The position numbers and the translations under genes were made by a program. This document shows positions 48,730 to 59,126 of a stretch of DNA of 64,000 nt, piece by piece. Location of the stretch: positions 620,001 through 684,000 of the forward strand of contig NZ_NCUW01000030.1 in NCBI RefSeq assembly GCF_002096335.1, read 5' to 3'. Each line of letters opens with the position of its first letter. Positions within the stretch are counted from its first letter, which is position 1. A model generated the notes under the pieces. It was not told the DNA's origin, did not search any database, and saw only the letters and a list, made by a program, of their open reading frames with translations. Source of the DNA: Streptococcus oralis subsp. dentisani (lineage in GTDB: Bacteria; Bacillota; Bacilli; Lactobacillales; Streptococcaceae).

Positions 48730-49647
48730 TTACTCAGCGTCTTCTGCTAGGAGTTTAGCCCGTGTTGCTTCATCCAAAAGTGGGTAGCCTAGGCGTTTGC
48801 GTTCTGCAACAAAAGTTTTGGCTACGACACGGGCTAGGTTACGGATACGAGCGATATAGCCCGCGCGCTCTGTTACAGATACGGCACCACGCGCGTCAAG
48901 CAGGTTAAAGGTGTGTGAACATTTGAGAACATAGTCATAAGCAGGGTGAACCAAGCCCTCTTCCAAAGCACGACCAGCTTCTTTTTCAAACTTATCAAAG
49001 TTTTCCAGCAACATTTCTTGGTCCGAAATTTCAAATGAATATTTTGAATGCTCGTACTCAGGCTGGATGAAGATTTCTCCGTATTTTACACCATCAGCCC
49101 ATTCAATATCGTAAACAGAGTCTACTTCTTGGATGTAGGAAGCCAAGCGTTCCAAACCATAAGTAACTTCCGCAGTTACAGGGCCAGTTGCCAATCCACC
49201 GACCTGTTGGAAATAAGTAAACTGAGTGATTTCCATCCCATCAAGCCAAACTTCCCATCCAAGACCAGCTGAACCAGTTGATGGATTTTCCCAGTTGTCC
49301 TCAACGAAACGAATATCGTGTTCCAAAGGATTGATGCCCAATTTTTCCAAAGACTCAAGGTAAAGTTCTTGAATGTTTGATGGAGAAGGCTTCATCACTA
49401 CTTGGAATTGGTGGTGTTGGTAAAGACGGTTAGGATTTTCCCCATAGCGACCGTCAGCAGGACGACGTGATGGCTCTACATAAGCCGCATTCCATGGCTC
49501 AGGTCCAATAGCACGAAGGAAAGTGTACGGACTCATGGTTCCCGCACCTTTTTCATTGTCATAAGCCTGCATGAGCATACAACCTTGGTCATTCCAAAAT
49601 TGTTGCAAAGTCAAAATAATTTCTTGAAATGTTAATTTCTTAGACAT
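48730..49647 (-). CDS. glyQ: Glycyl-tRNA synthetase alpha subunit
   Basis: Catalytic class II subunit, 305 aa. [63 protein letters not shown], and [19 protein letters not shown] are conserved. The start at 49647 has AAGGAG 8-10 nt upstream; the frame extends farther but lacks family sequence. It sits after a spacer holding a duplicated copy of its own start. The glycine T-box lies farther upstream, before the GFA gene. Confidence 0.95.
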   Translation of the reverse strand: MSKKLTFQEIILTLQQFWNDQGCMLMQAYDNEKGAGTMSPYTFLRAIGPEPWNAAYVEPSRRPADGRYGENPNRLYQHHQFQVVMKPSPSNIQELYLESLEKLGINPLEHDIRFVEDNWENPSTGSAGLGWEVWLDGMEITQFTYFQQVGGLATGPVTAEVTYGLERLASYIQEVDSVYDIEWADGVKYGEIFIQPEYEHSKYSFEISDQEMLLENFDKFEKEAGRALEEGLVHPAYDYVLKCSHTFNLLDARGAVSVTERAGYIARIRNLARVVAKTFVAERKRLGYPLLDEATRAKLLAEDAE

Positions 49648-49678
49648 TGAATACTCCTTAATAAAAAATGATTTCTTG

Positions 49679-49802
49679 CGACACGAGTCTGCCTCGTCGA
49701 TTATACGAGGCAAGACGAGTTAGTACTGCGTCTAGCTCAGCACCCTAGTGCTGAGCGTAGGGCAGTCCGACTGTAAGGAGGTTTCTGCCACTGACGTAGT
49801 GG
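49679..49802. mobile_element. Palindrome-rich 124 bp insertion in the duplicated glyQ start
   Basis: Contains GCCTCG / CGAGGC, CTCAGCAC-ccta-GTGCTGAG (49737-49756), CAGTC-c-GACTG and CCACT-gacgt-AGTGG (49788-49802) inverted repeats, and ACGAGT twice. Size and structure fit a small non-coding mobile repeat like those common in this group. I do not recognise it as BOX, and cannot assign it to RUP or SPRITE by eye. Confidence 0.6.
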
Positions 49803-49822
49803 AAAGTCAATTTTTTAGACAT
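49745..49822 (-). other. Ghost glyQ reading frame, 25 codons
   Basis: ATG at 49822 with AAAGGAG 6 nt upstream gives MSKKLTF like GlyQ, then HYVSGRNLLTVGLPYAQH from the insertion and a stop. It has a sound ribosome site, so it may be translated as a small upstream frame in the glyQ message. Function unknown. Confidence 0.5.
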
Positions 49823-49857
49823 TGTTTACTCCTTTAATTTATATTATCTTCTTAGGT

Positions 49858-50229
49858 TTATTTATCAAGCAACCAAGAAAAAGCTGGGTCCTGAAAAATA
49901 TGACGTTTGGGAACAGTTTGTAAATTCTGATTGCATTCATCTATTGTTCCTAATTTCAAAGCGCAAACTTCTGGTATATTTTCTTGAGTAGTGAAAATTT
50001 GACTATGACAGTTCTGGCAATAATAACGTTGTTTCCCTGGAGATGAACTATAGGTAACCAAATTCTCTTTTCCATACAATGCCAGGTTTTTGCTGCTAAC
50101 TTTGGCATTAACTGTGTAGGCCGACGCAGTTGTTTTCCGACAGAATGAGCAATGGCAAAAAACTATTTCCGATAATTCTTCATCTAGAGTGTAGGTGACT
50201 GCTTTACATAAACAAGATCCTTTAATCAT
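49858..50229 (-). CDS. GFA/Mss4-like zinc-fold protein
   Basis: 123 aa. Zn-type cysteines occur as CLCKAVTYTL, FCHCSFCRKTTAS and YYCQNCHS, the arrangement of glutathione-dependent formaldehyde-activating (GFA) proteins. Most such bacterial proteins have no tested function, so formaldehyde activity should not be assumed. It lies directly after the T-box terminator and before the glyQ spacer, so it should be induced by glycine-tRNA limitation together with glyQS. Confidence 0.82.
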   Translation of the reverse strand: MIKGSCLCKAVTYTLDEELSEIVFCHCSFCRKTTASAYTVNAKVSSKNLALYGKENLVTYSSSPGKQRYYCQNCHSQIFTTQENIPEVCALKLGTIDECNQNLQTVPKRHIFQDPAFSWLLDK

Positions 50230-50254
50230 TATGTTCCTTTCCTCTTGGGTATTT

Positions 50255-50455
50255 GACGAAACTCAAAAAAACCGAATTTCAACACCCAAGCCTTACGACT
50301 AGGGGCGTCAGAAACGCGGTTCCACCCTAATTTATTACTTCATTGTTTTTAAAAATACGACAGAAAGTGCCAGTTTCTTACCTTGTCCTACTTGGCTCCC
50401 ACTATCCCAAGCTCGCTTGAAGAACGCCATAAAACTTTCTTTCCTGTTGAATATT
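50255..50455 (-). ncRNA. Glycine T-box leader
   Basis: Minus strand contains the T-box core AGGGTGGAACCGCG (complement at about 50315-50328). Stem I is closed by AGAAAGT and ACTTTCT, with the 3' specifier region GAAACTGGCACTTTCT: GGC followed by A, as in glyQS leaders, so Gly is the likely specifier. The terminator is TTTC-GACGCCC / GGGTGTT-GAAA-CGGT then seven T at 50264-50270; antitermination would open the GFA-glyQS message. The Stem I region is short, as in Bacillus glyQS. Confidence 0.9.
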
Positions 50456-50481
50456 ATATCAGAAAGGCAAGAAATTTACAA
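50453..50481 (-). promoter_or_regulatory. Promoter of the T-box-controlled GFA-glyQS unit
   Basis: TTGTAA (50476-50481), 17 nt, TATAAT (50453-50458) on the minus strand. Confidence 0.8.
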
Positions 50482-50497
50482 TTCTTTTTCTTACTTT

Positions 50498-51340
50498 CTA
50501 AAAATCCATCTCATCCACACGTGGTGCACCAGAAGTCACCGAGATAGTCTTTAAGATTTCTCGCTCTTCTTTGCTGAGTTCAATCCCAAAACAGTCAAGA
50601 TTGCTCTGGATACGAGAGGCAGTCACGGACTTAGGTAGAGGTAAGAATCCTTCTGCCAAACTCCAAGCCAAGGCGATTTGAGCCACTGATTTCCCATACT
50701 TAGCAGCAATTTCTTGGACTTCTTTCTTGTCAAACAACTCTCCTTGTCCAAAAGGTCCCCAGGCCTCTAGGAGAATGCCTTTCTCTCTACAGTAGTCAAC
50801 CACTTCCTCTTGATAAACTCCTGGTGCCAAGCGCACCTGATTGACCGCTGGAATGATTCTTGCTGTTTCTAGCAAAGCATCCAAATGCTTGGGAAGGAAA
50901 TTACTAACTCCGATAGCACGGATTTTGCCTTCTTGGTAAAGGTCCTCCATCGCTCTCCAGACTTCAGCATTGCGAGTTTCCCATGCGTCATTTTCTCTTA
51001 GTGGTTTTGGATTTGGCCAATGGATAAGGTACAAATCTAGATAGTCCAAGTCTAGTTTTTCCATTGATTGCTCAAAAGCTTGGCGAGCTTCTTCATAGCT
51101 GTGATTGGTGTTCCAGAGTTTGGTTGTTACAAAGATTTCTTGGCGTGTAATACCGCTATCTCGAATAGCGCGACCAACACTCTCCTCATTTTTGTAGATA
51201 GCTGCAGTATCGATATGACGGTAACCAGCCTTCAAAGCTTCTAAAACAGCTTGATAGGCTACTTCTCCATTTTCAGCTTTCCAGGTTCCAAATCCTAAAA
51301 CTGGAATTGAAACTCCGTTATTAAGGGTATAAGATTTCAT
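50498..51340 (-). CDS. Aldo/keto reductase
   Basis: NADPH-dependent carbonyl reductase, 280 aa. Catalytic Asp/Tyr in HIDTAAIYKNEESVGRA, Lys in VTTKLWN, His in LYLIHWPNP, and the cofactor motif LPKSVTASRIQSNL. Substrate unknown; family members reduce methylglyoxal or diketo acids. Single gene between the T-box promoter and pgdA. Confidence 0.92.
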   Translation of the reverse strand: MKSYTLNNGVSIPVLGFGTWKAENGEVAYQAVLEALKAGYRHIDTAAIYKNEESVGRAIRDSGITRQEIFVTTKLWNTNHSYEEARQAFEQSMEKLDLDYLDLYLIHWPNPKPLRENDAWETRNAEVWRAMEDLYQEGKIRAIGVSNFLPKHLDALLETARIIPAVNQVRLAPGVYQEEVVDYCREKGILLEAWGPFGQGELFDKKEVQEIAAKYGKSVAQIALAWSLAEGFLPLPKSVTASRIQSNLDCFGIELSKEEREILKTISVTSGAPRVDEMDF

Positions 51341-51419
51341 CGTTTTTCCTTTCCATGTGAAGAAAATCTAAAGAAACAAAGCCAGATTAACAGAGGCATG
51401 TCTCTTTAGATTTTGATAG

Positions 51420-52811
51420 TTATTGATCACGGTCATAATACATTTCGTGAGCTTTCAATCGAGAATTCAGCAATTCCGGAACAGTCACAAATGTATAACC
51501 TTGCTCTTTTAGATATTCTATAATCTTTGGAAGAGCATTAACTGTAGCGCCATGAATATCATGCATAAGAACAATCGATCCATTACGAACCTGATGCTGG
51601 ATCTCTGTTAAAATAGCTGTTTCATTCTTACTCTTCCAGTCCAAACTATCCACATTCCACATGATAAAGCTCAAGTCCAGACTGTTACGGATATTATCAG
51701 TAATGGCACCATAAGGCGGACGCATGAGTTTAGAACTCGATCCTAAAACCTTGGTCAAGGCATCTTCTGTATCCGTGATTTGTTTTTTAGCATCTTCCAG
51801 AGACAATTTGGAAAGAACGGGATGATCCCAGCTATGGTTTCCCACAACATGTCCTTCTGATTTCATTCGTTTCAGAAGATCCTCATTTCCTGCGATGTTT
51901 TTGCCAAGTACAAAGAAGGTTGCCTTTACACCGTACTTAGCCAAGGTATCCAAAGCTTGTGTAGTTGTAGATGGATTTGGACCATCATCAAAAGTCAAGG
52001 CTACAACTTTTTTATTTTTTTGTACAAAGTAAGCTTGGTAGAGCTCAGCATCCTTTTCTAATAGATAAGAAGACTCCAATACATCAAAGAAACTGGATAT
52101 TGGCAGAGCAATTTCCTCCAGAGTCTCTCCTGGATTGGCAGGATAAAGGATGATTTGACTATCTTTATAATCAAAGCTCCATGATGCCAGATCTTGGTCT
52201 GTAAAGTTTTTTAGAACCTGATCAATTTTTGTCTGGTCAAGTTTCTTATCTTCTAGAGTTGATTTGATTTGACTCAGCAGGAGTTCCTTAGCTTTGCTAG
52301 CATCTTTGAAAAGTTGACTAAGAGTAAAAAGTTTACCATCTTCTGTCAAGTAAACTTTCCCCAAAGAAGTCTTTTCTTTTTCTTCAACCTTAGCTGCAGA
52401 CAAATCATAAACTTGCTTAGTAATATTACGAGCAAGAACTCCCTTTAAAACAGGATCCAATTGCTCCGTATAATAAAAGACCAAATCTTCTTTATCTTCC
52501 AGCTTTTCTTTAATATCCTGGTTGATTTTTTCCCTAACAGGCGCAATGACTTCCTCTCCTTGAAGAGGATAATAGACAATCACTTCAGCTTGACCTTTTC
52601 GGAAATGGTCTTTCTGACTGCCTGCGTTAAACTGTTGATCTTTTTCATTTTTTAAGGTTTCAATTTTTTGTTCATAGGATTGTTTCTGTAGAATCTTGTG
52701 ACCAATCACGCCACCTAGGCAGATCATAGCAAGACTTAAAATACCTACTAAAACAAGTAAAGTACTTTTCTTTTTATCGTGATGGACACGTTTCGCTCTA
52801 TTTTTTCTCAT
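51420..52811 (-). CDS. pgdA: Peptidoglycan N-acetylglucosamine deacetylase
   Basis: Deacetylates peptidoglycan GlcNAc, giving lysozyme resistance. 463 aa: basic N-terminus, a transmembrane anchor (about 18-38), an extracellular alpha/beta region, and a C-terminal NodB deacetylase (about 265-455). The motifs are ALTFDDGPN (catalytic base Asp), [10 protein letters not shown] (Zn His pair), [16 protein letters not shown] and VLMHDIHG. Full length and no obvious defect. Confidence 0.95.
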   Translation of the reverse strand: MRKNRAKRVHHDKKKSTLLVLVGILSLAMICLGGVIGHKILQKQSYEQKIETLKNEKDQQFNAGSQKDHFRKGQAEVIVYYPLQGEEVIAPVREKINQDIKEKLEDKEDLVFYYTEQLDPVLKGVLARNITKQVYDLSAAKVEEKEKTSLGKVYLTEDGKLFTLSQLFKDASKAKELLLSQIKSTLEDKKLDQTKIDQVLKNFTDQDLASWSFDYKDSQIILYPANPGETLEEIALPISSFFDVLESSYLLEKDAELYQAYFVQKNKKVVALTFDDGPNPSTTTQALDTLAKYGVKATFFVLGKNIAGNEDLLKRMKSEGHVVGNHSWDHPVLSKLSLEDAKKQITDTEDALTKVLGSSSKLMRPPYGAITDNIRNSLDLSFIMWNVDSLDWKSKNETAILTEIQHQVRNGSIVLMHDIHGATVNALPKIIEYLKEQGYTFVTVPELLNSRLKAHEMYYDRDQ

Positions 52812-52883
52812 ATTCTTATCATATCAAATCCAGACCATAATTTCAATGATAAACAGGTATTCTACTCTTTAAAAAACGATAAC

Positions 52884-52911
52884 AAAAAAGCCTAGATAAT
52901 CTAAGCTTTTT
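52884..52911 (-). terminator. Terminator of gyrB-ezrA
   Basis: AAAAAGC-TAGAT and complementary ATCTA-GCTTTTT segments around loop aat; T-run on the minus strand, 5 nt after the ezrA stop. Confidence 0.78.
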
Positions 52912-52916
52912 GAATC

Positions 52917-54644
52917 TTAGAAGCGGATTGCTTCACGTGTTTTTTCATAAGAAGCGACGAATCGATTTGTGACTCCTGGTTCTGCAACTTCCAAGGCTTG
53001 AGAAATTTTCTCAAATGAAGTTTGGTAGTCAAAGTCTCTTTCAAAAATTTCAAGCGCTTCGTTGAAAGCCTCTTGGATACGTTCATCAAATGAACGGTAA
53101 CGGTTTGAGTATTGTAAAAGTTGTTCTGTCAAGGTTGCATATTGAACGATATTGTAGGTTTCTGTTTCCAGAGCCTCCATATCATTTGTAGCAATCTCAA
53201 GAATGCGATTGACAGATTCAATATTAACTTTTGCCTGTTCCAATTCAGCCATCAAATCTTCTACGTTGTTACTTGTCGCAAAGAAAAGTTTCAAGAAGCT
53301 TTGAGGAATACCTGGTAAGTTTCTCTTTTCCATGTATCGTTTGATAGTATGTAAACGATTAACATAGACATTAGCCTTTTGACGAGCATTCATATCATCT
53401 TTCTCAATTTGTGCTAAATGCTCACTAACAGAGATTTGTTCATCTTCAATATCTTTTAAATTATTTTGAAGATCTTGTAACTGCTCCTCTAAGATAGAGT
53501 ATGCTTCCTTTGGCTCTGCTTGCTCTTCGATCACTTCTGTGATTAGCGTATCAAACTCTGACAATTCAGCATAAAGACGGCGAACATGATTTCCATAGCT
53601 CTCTGGGAGAAGATAAGTTTTATTAAGACGCTCTATATCTTGAGCAAGAACTTGGTTATTATCTTTCAAATGATTGAGGTAGATCGGTAGCGTTTCGAGT
53701 AAACCTTCCACTACTTTTTGAGACGCTACTTCACGTGAGAAGATAGCATAGAGAGCATTGATTTCTTCTTGGATTTGCGTGTTTTCATACTCTGCATTAT
53801 CCAATTCCAAGTGTTTGATATTTTCCTGATTTTTCTTTAGGGATTCACGCAAAAGTTGGAAACGAGCTTCAATATCTGTTTCGATAAAATGATAATTAAG
53901 CCCCAATAACTTACGGTAACCTTCTTCAAGATCTTCCAATTGCTCTGGAAGTTCCGTTGATAAGGTTGTCACAAGGCTTGGAACACGCTCAACCATATGT
54001 GTCAATGCAAGAATATGATTTTCTGTCTCATCTAAGATACTCGCAGCTTCAACTGGATCTCCTGATGAATTTAAAGTTACAAACTGAGAAAATTCCGATT
54101 GAATTTTTTCCAATTGCTTCTCAATTTCAGGAAGCGCCTCACCATACTGTTCTGAATTTTCTGCTACTGTATGTTGTAGACTTTCAAATAAATCCAAGGC
54201 ATGTGAAACACGTCCACTATTTCTAGACTCCTGTTTTTCAAGCTCTGACAGGGCATTGCGAATCGCCGCAATATCTTCTTCAATCAAATCAATCTGGCTT
54301 TCAATTTGATCGATCTTATGTGCTGCTTTGAAGAAACGGAAAGAATTGTTATAGTTTTCAGCCTCGAAAAGGTGGTTTTCAATATCAGCAAATGAGTTAA
54401 GCGATAAATCAACCCATTTTTGGTTCCACTCACGGAAGGTTACTTGGCTTTGACCAATCAAATGCATGTTTTTAACCGCTTCAACCTCGTCATTTACTGG
54501 AAGGTTGTAGAGTTCTTCTTTTTTTTCTTCGAGGGCTACTAATCTACCCTCATTTCGTTTTCGGAGAAAAACAGCTACTCCATATGCTAGAATCAAAATG
54601 ACTGCAATCGCAACCATTAGATAAATTAGTTGTCCATTAGACAT
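52917..54644 (-). CDS. ezrA: Septation ring formation regulator EzrA
   Basis: 575 aa. One N-terminal transmembrane helix (LIYLMVAIAVILILAYGVAV) followed by a cytosolic coiled-coil, spectrin-like rod. It binds FtsZ and restricts Z-rings to midcell. The rod has regularly spaced Leu/Glu-rich helices to residue 560. It lies downstream of gyrB with a 79 nt gap, an arrangement also known in pneumococcus (SP_0806-SP_0807). Confidence 0.94.
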   Translation of the reverse strand: MSNGQLIYLMVAIAVILILAYGVAVFLRKRNEGRLVALEEKKEELYNLPVNDEVEAVKNMHLIGQSQVTFREWNQKWVDLSLNSFADIENHLFEAENYNNSFRFFKAAHKIDQIESQIDLIEEDIAAIRNALSELEKQESRNSGRVSHALDLFESLQHTVAENSEQYGEALPEIEKQLEKIQSEFSQFVTLNSSGDPVEAASILDETENHILALTHMVERVPSLVTTLSTELPEQLEDLEEGYRKLLGLNYHFIETDIEARFQLLRESLKKNQENIKHLELDNAEYENTQIQEEINALYAIFSREVASQKVVEGLLETLPIYLNHLKDNNQVLAQDIERLNKTYLLPESYGNHVRRLYAELSEFDTLITEVIEEQAEPKEAYSILEEQLQDLQNNLKDIEDEQISVSEHLAQIEKDDMNARQKANVYVNRLHTIKRYMEKRNLPGIPQSFLKLFFATSNNVEDLMAELEQAKVNIESVNRILEIATNDMEALETETYNIVQYATLTEQLLQYSNRYRSFDERIQEAFNEALEIFERDFDYQTSFEKISQALEVAEPGVTNRFVASYEKTREAIRF

Positions 54645-54723
54645 ATCAAACTCCTTTTATACTAGAAACAATCGTATTGATTATATCATATTTTTTATGT
54701 CATGGGAACTATTTCCCACATTT

Positions 54724-57248
<2,525 letters not shown>

Positions 57249-57306
57249 ACCCTTCATTATACCATTTTTTTATGAAAAAAGCGATGATTTCCTAGATTTT
57301 TCCAAG

Positions 57307-57335
57307 TAAAAAACGAGAGTTTACCTCTCGTTTTA
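57307..57335 (-). terminator. Terminator of dinG-rodA-DJ-1
   Basis: AAAACGAGAG / CTCTCGTTTT around ttta(c), followed by TTTTTT on the minus strand. Confidence 0.88.
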
Positions 57336-57338
57336 CTG

Positions 57339-57887
57339 TTAATTTTCAAAGACATCCCGATAGAGCATGCCGACTCGTAAACTTTCAGCATCTCCTCCCA
57401 ACTGCTCCACCAATTCATAGGCAAAGGCAAGTGCAGTTGACGGTCCTCGGCTGGTTATTAGATTGCCATCCACAACAACTGTTTCCTTTTTGTAAATCCC
57501 GTCAGTAATTTGCTCCTGAACACCGTCATAACAGGTAAAGCGCTTGTCTTTTAAAACACCTGCTTGGTGGAGGGCAATTGGGGCTGCGCAGATAGCCGAA
57601 ATCTTCTTTCCCTCTTGGTTAAAGGCTTGAATCTCAGAAATGAGGGCTTGATTATCCCGTAGATTTGCTGATCCAGGCATACCACCTGGAAGAACTACTA
57701 AATCATAGTCGGATAAATCACCATCAAAGACACGGTCGGCTGTTACCCGAATGTCATGTGATCCCGTCACCTGCTCCTCAAATCCTACCATATCACAGGA
57801 AATGTTTGCTCGACGCAAGACATCGATTACTGTCAAGGCTTCGATTTCTTCAAAGCCATTTGCTAAGATAACTGCAACTTTTGCCAT
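57339..57887 (-). CDS. DJ-1/PfpI family protein
   Basis: 182 aa. Nucleophile Cys in ISAICAAPIALHQAG at about residue 100, Glu in LANGFEEIEALTVID, and VLPGGMPGSANL. Members include deglycase-like and chaperone-like proteins; no specific substrate can be assigned. It lies 10 nt downstream of rodA and is last in the operon. Confidence 0.92.
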   Translation of the reverse strand: MAKVAVILANGFEEIEALTVIDVLRRANISCDMVGFEEQVTGSHDIRVTADRVFDGDLSDYDLVVLPGGMPGSANLRDNQALISEIQAFNQEGKKISAICAAPIALHQAGVLKDKRFTCYDGVQEQITDGIYKKETVVVDGNLITSRGPSTALAFAYELVEQLGGDAESLRVGMLYRDVFEN

Positions 57888-57897
57888 AGTGGCCTCC

Positions 57898-59121
57898 TTA
57901 TTTGATTTGTTTTAGGACGACTTTCTTTCGTTTGAATGGAACTTTTCCACTTTTCTCTTCTGCTAGATTGGTCTGGTAACTCATAGACAAGAGGAGACCA
58001 ACACCGATGAGGTTACTAATAATTGCGGAGCCCCCTTGAGAAATAAATGGCAGAGGAATACCTGTCAAAGGAAGTAAGCCTGTCACGGCACCGATATTTT
58101 CAAAGATATGGAAGAGCAACATCATGATAAAACCAGTCGAAATGTAGGTGTAGAACTGGTTATTTGACCTGAGCGTAATCTTCAACATACGGTAGATGAG
58201 AAGCAAGTATAAAGCAACCACAAAGACTGAACCAATAAAGCCAAAGTCTTCTGCAATTACGGTGAAAATCATATCACTCTCACGTACTGGAATGAGGAGA
58301 TTGGACACATTGAAACCTTGTCCAAACAAGCCACCACTTCCAATCGCAATTTGTCCCTGCGCCTGTTGATATGTTGTTGTTTGTGCAAAGTCAAAGGGAT
58401 TGAGCCAAGCCAAGATGCGGTTGATCTGGTAGGTTGGCATCCCAATCTGATGCAAGAAGGCACGTCCATCCTTGCTTATAAAGATGGCCATGAAGCCTAC
58501 AACTGCAGTCACTCCTGTCGCAAAAACAGGAATGATAATCTTCCACGAAACACCTGAAAGGAGAACCATACCGGAAAAAATAGCTACAAAGACCAAGGCA
58601 GTCCCCAAGTCACTTTGTAGGGCTAAGAGGATCAAGACTGGTATGGTAAAGGCAATCATCCAACCAATCAATAGGAAATCCAAGGGAATAGTTCGTCGCC
58701 ATTCCTTGTGTTTTTGAGTGAATTGTACAATGGCTCGAGCCAACATCAAGATATAGGAAATCTTCATGAACTCCGATGGCTGAAAGAGTGTCGTTCCACC
58801 AATCGATACCCAGTTCTTGGCACCTGTTGACGCTACAAGATTTGGATTGTAGAAAACAAGAGGTAGGATCATCAAAGCTAGCCCTAGACCATAAAGATAG
58901 GGAGTCACCTTCCATAAAAACTCGGTATTAAAGAACATGACCACAAAACCAATGACAAGGCCCAAGGAAATCCAAGCGATTTGCTGACCTAGAATTGGTA
59001 ATACATTATTTGGATAGTCATGACTAACTGCTATATAAATGGCCACTACTCCAATCACCAGTAAACAAAACACTGGTAGGAGGAGGCTATAATCGACTCG
59101 AGAGTCGAAGGAACGTTTCAT
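57898..59121 (-). CDS. rodA: Rod-shape/peripheral peptidoglycan polymerase RodA
   Basis: SEDS-family glycosyltransferase, 407 aa, about ten helices. FQPSEFMKISYILMLARAI, DLGTALVFVAIFSGM, and FIAEDFG-type VIAEDFGFIGSVFVV with LPFISQGGSAIISNLIGVGLLLS are SEDS landmarks. Basic C-terminus KRKKVVLKQIK. It begins 5 nt after the dinG stop. Confidence 0.95.
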   Translation of the reverse strand: MKRSFDSRVDYSLLLPVFCLLVIGVVAIYIAVSHDYPNNVLPILGQQIAWISLGLVIGFVVMFFNTEFLWKVTPYLYGLGLALMILPLVFYNPNLVASTGAKNWVSIGGTTLFQPSEFMKISYILMLARAIVQFTQKHKEWRRTIPLDFLLIGWMIAFTIPVLILLALQSDLGTALVFVAIFSGMVLLSGVSWKIIIPVFATGVTAVVGFMAIFISKDGRAFLHQIGMPTYQINRILAWLNPFDFAQTTTYQQAQGQIAIGSGGLFGQGFNVSNLLIPVRESDMIFTVIAEDFGFIGSVFVVALYLLLIYRMLKITLRSNNQFYTYISTGFIMMLLFHIFENIGAVTGLLPLTGIPLPFISQGGSAIISNLIGVGLLLSMSYQTNLAEEKSGKVPFKRKKVVLKQIK

Positions 59122-59126
59122 ATTTT

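Larger units (their letters stand above)
49663..49836. repeat. Partial duplication of the glyQ start region, interrupted by an insertion
   Basis: Minus strand 49836-49803 reads AAAGGAGTAAACAATGTCTA and AAAAATTGACTTT, matching the true glyQ start AAGGAGTATTCAATGTCTA and AGAAATTAACATTT. The next glyQ bases, CAAGAAATCATTTTTT, are found at 49678-49663, after 124 nt of unrelated palindromic DNA. So a tandem copy of about 50 bp was made and then split, or made during insertion. Confidence 0.8.

Noticed and set aside
49679..49802. T-box for glyQ directly upstream of the gene
   Set aside because: The hairpins here lack AGGGTGGNACCGCG; the true T-box core is at about 50315-50328, ahead of the GFA gene.
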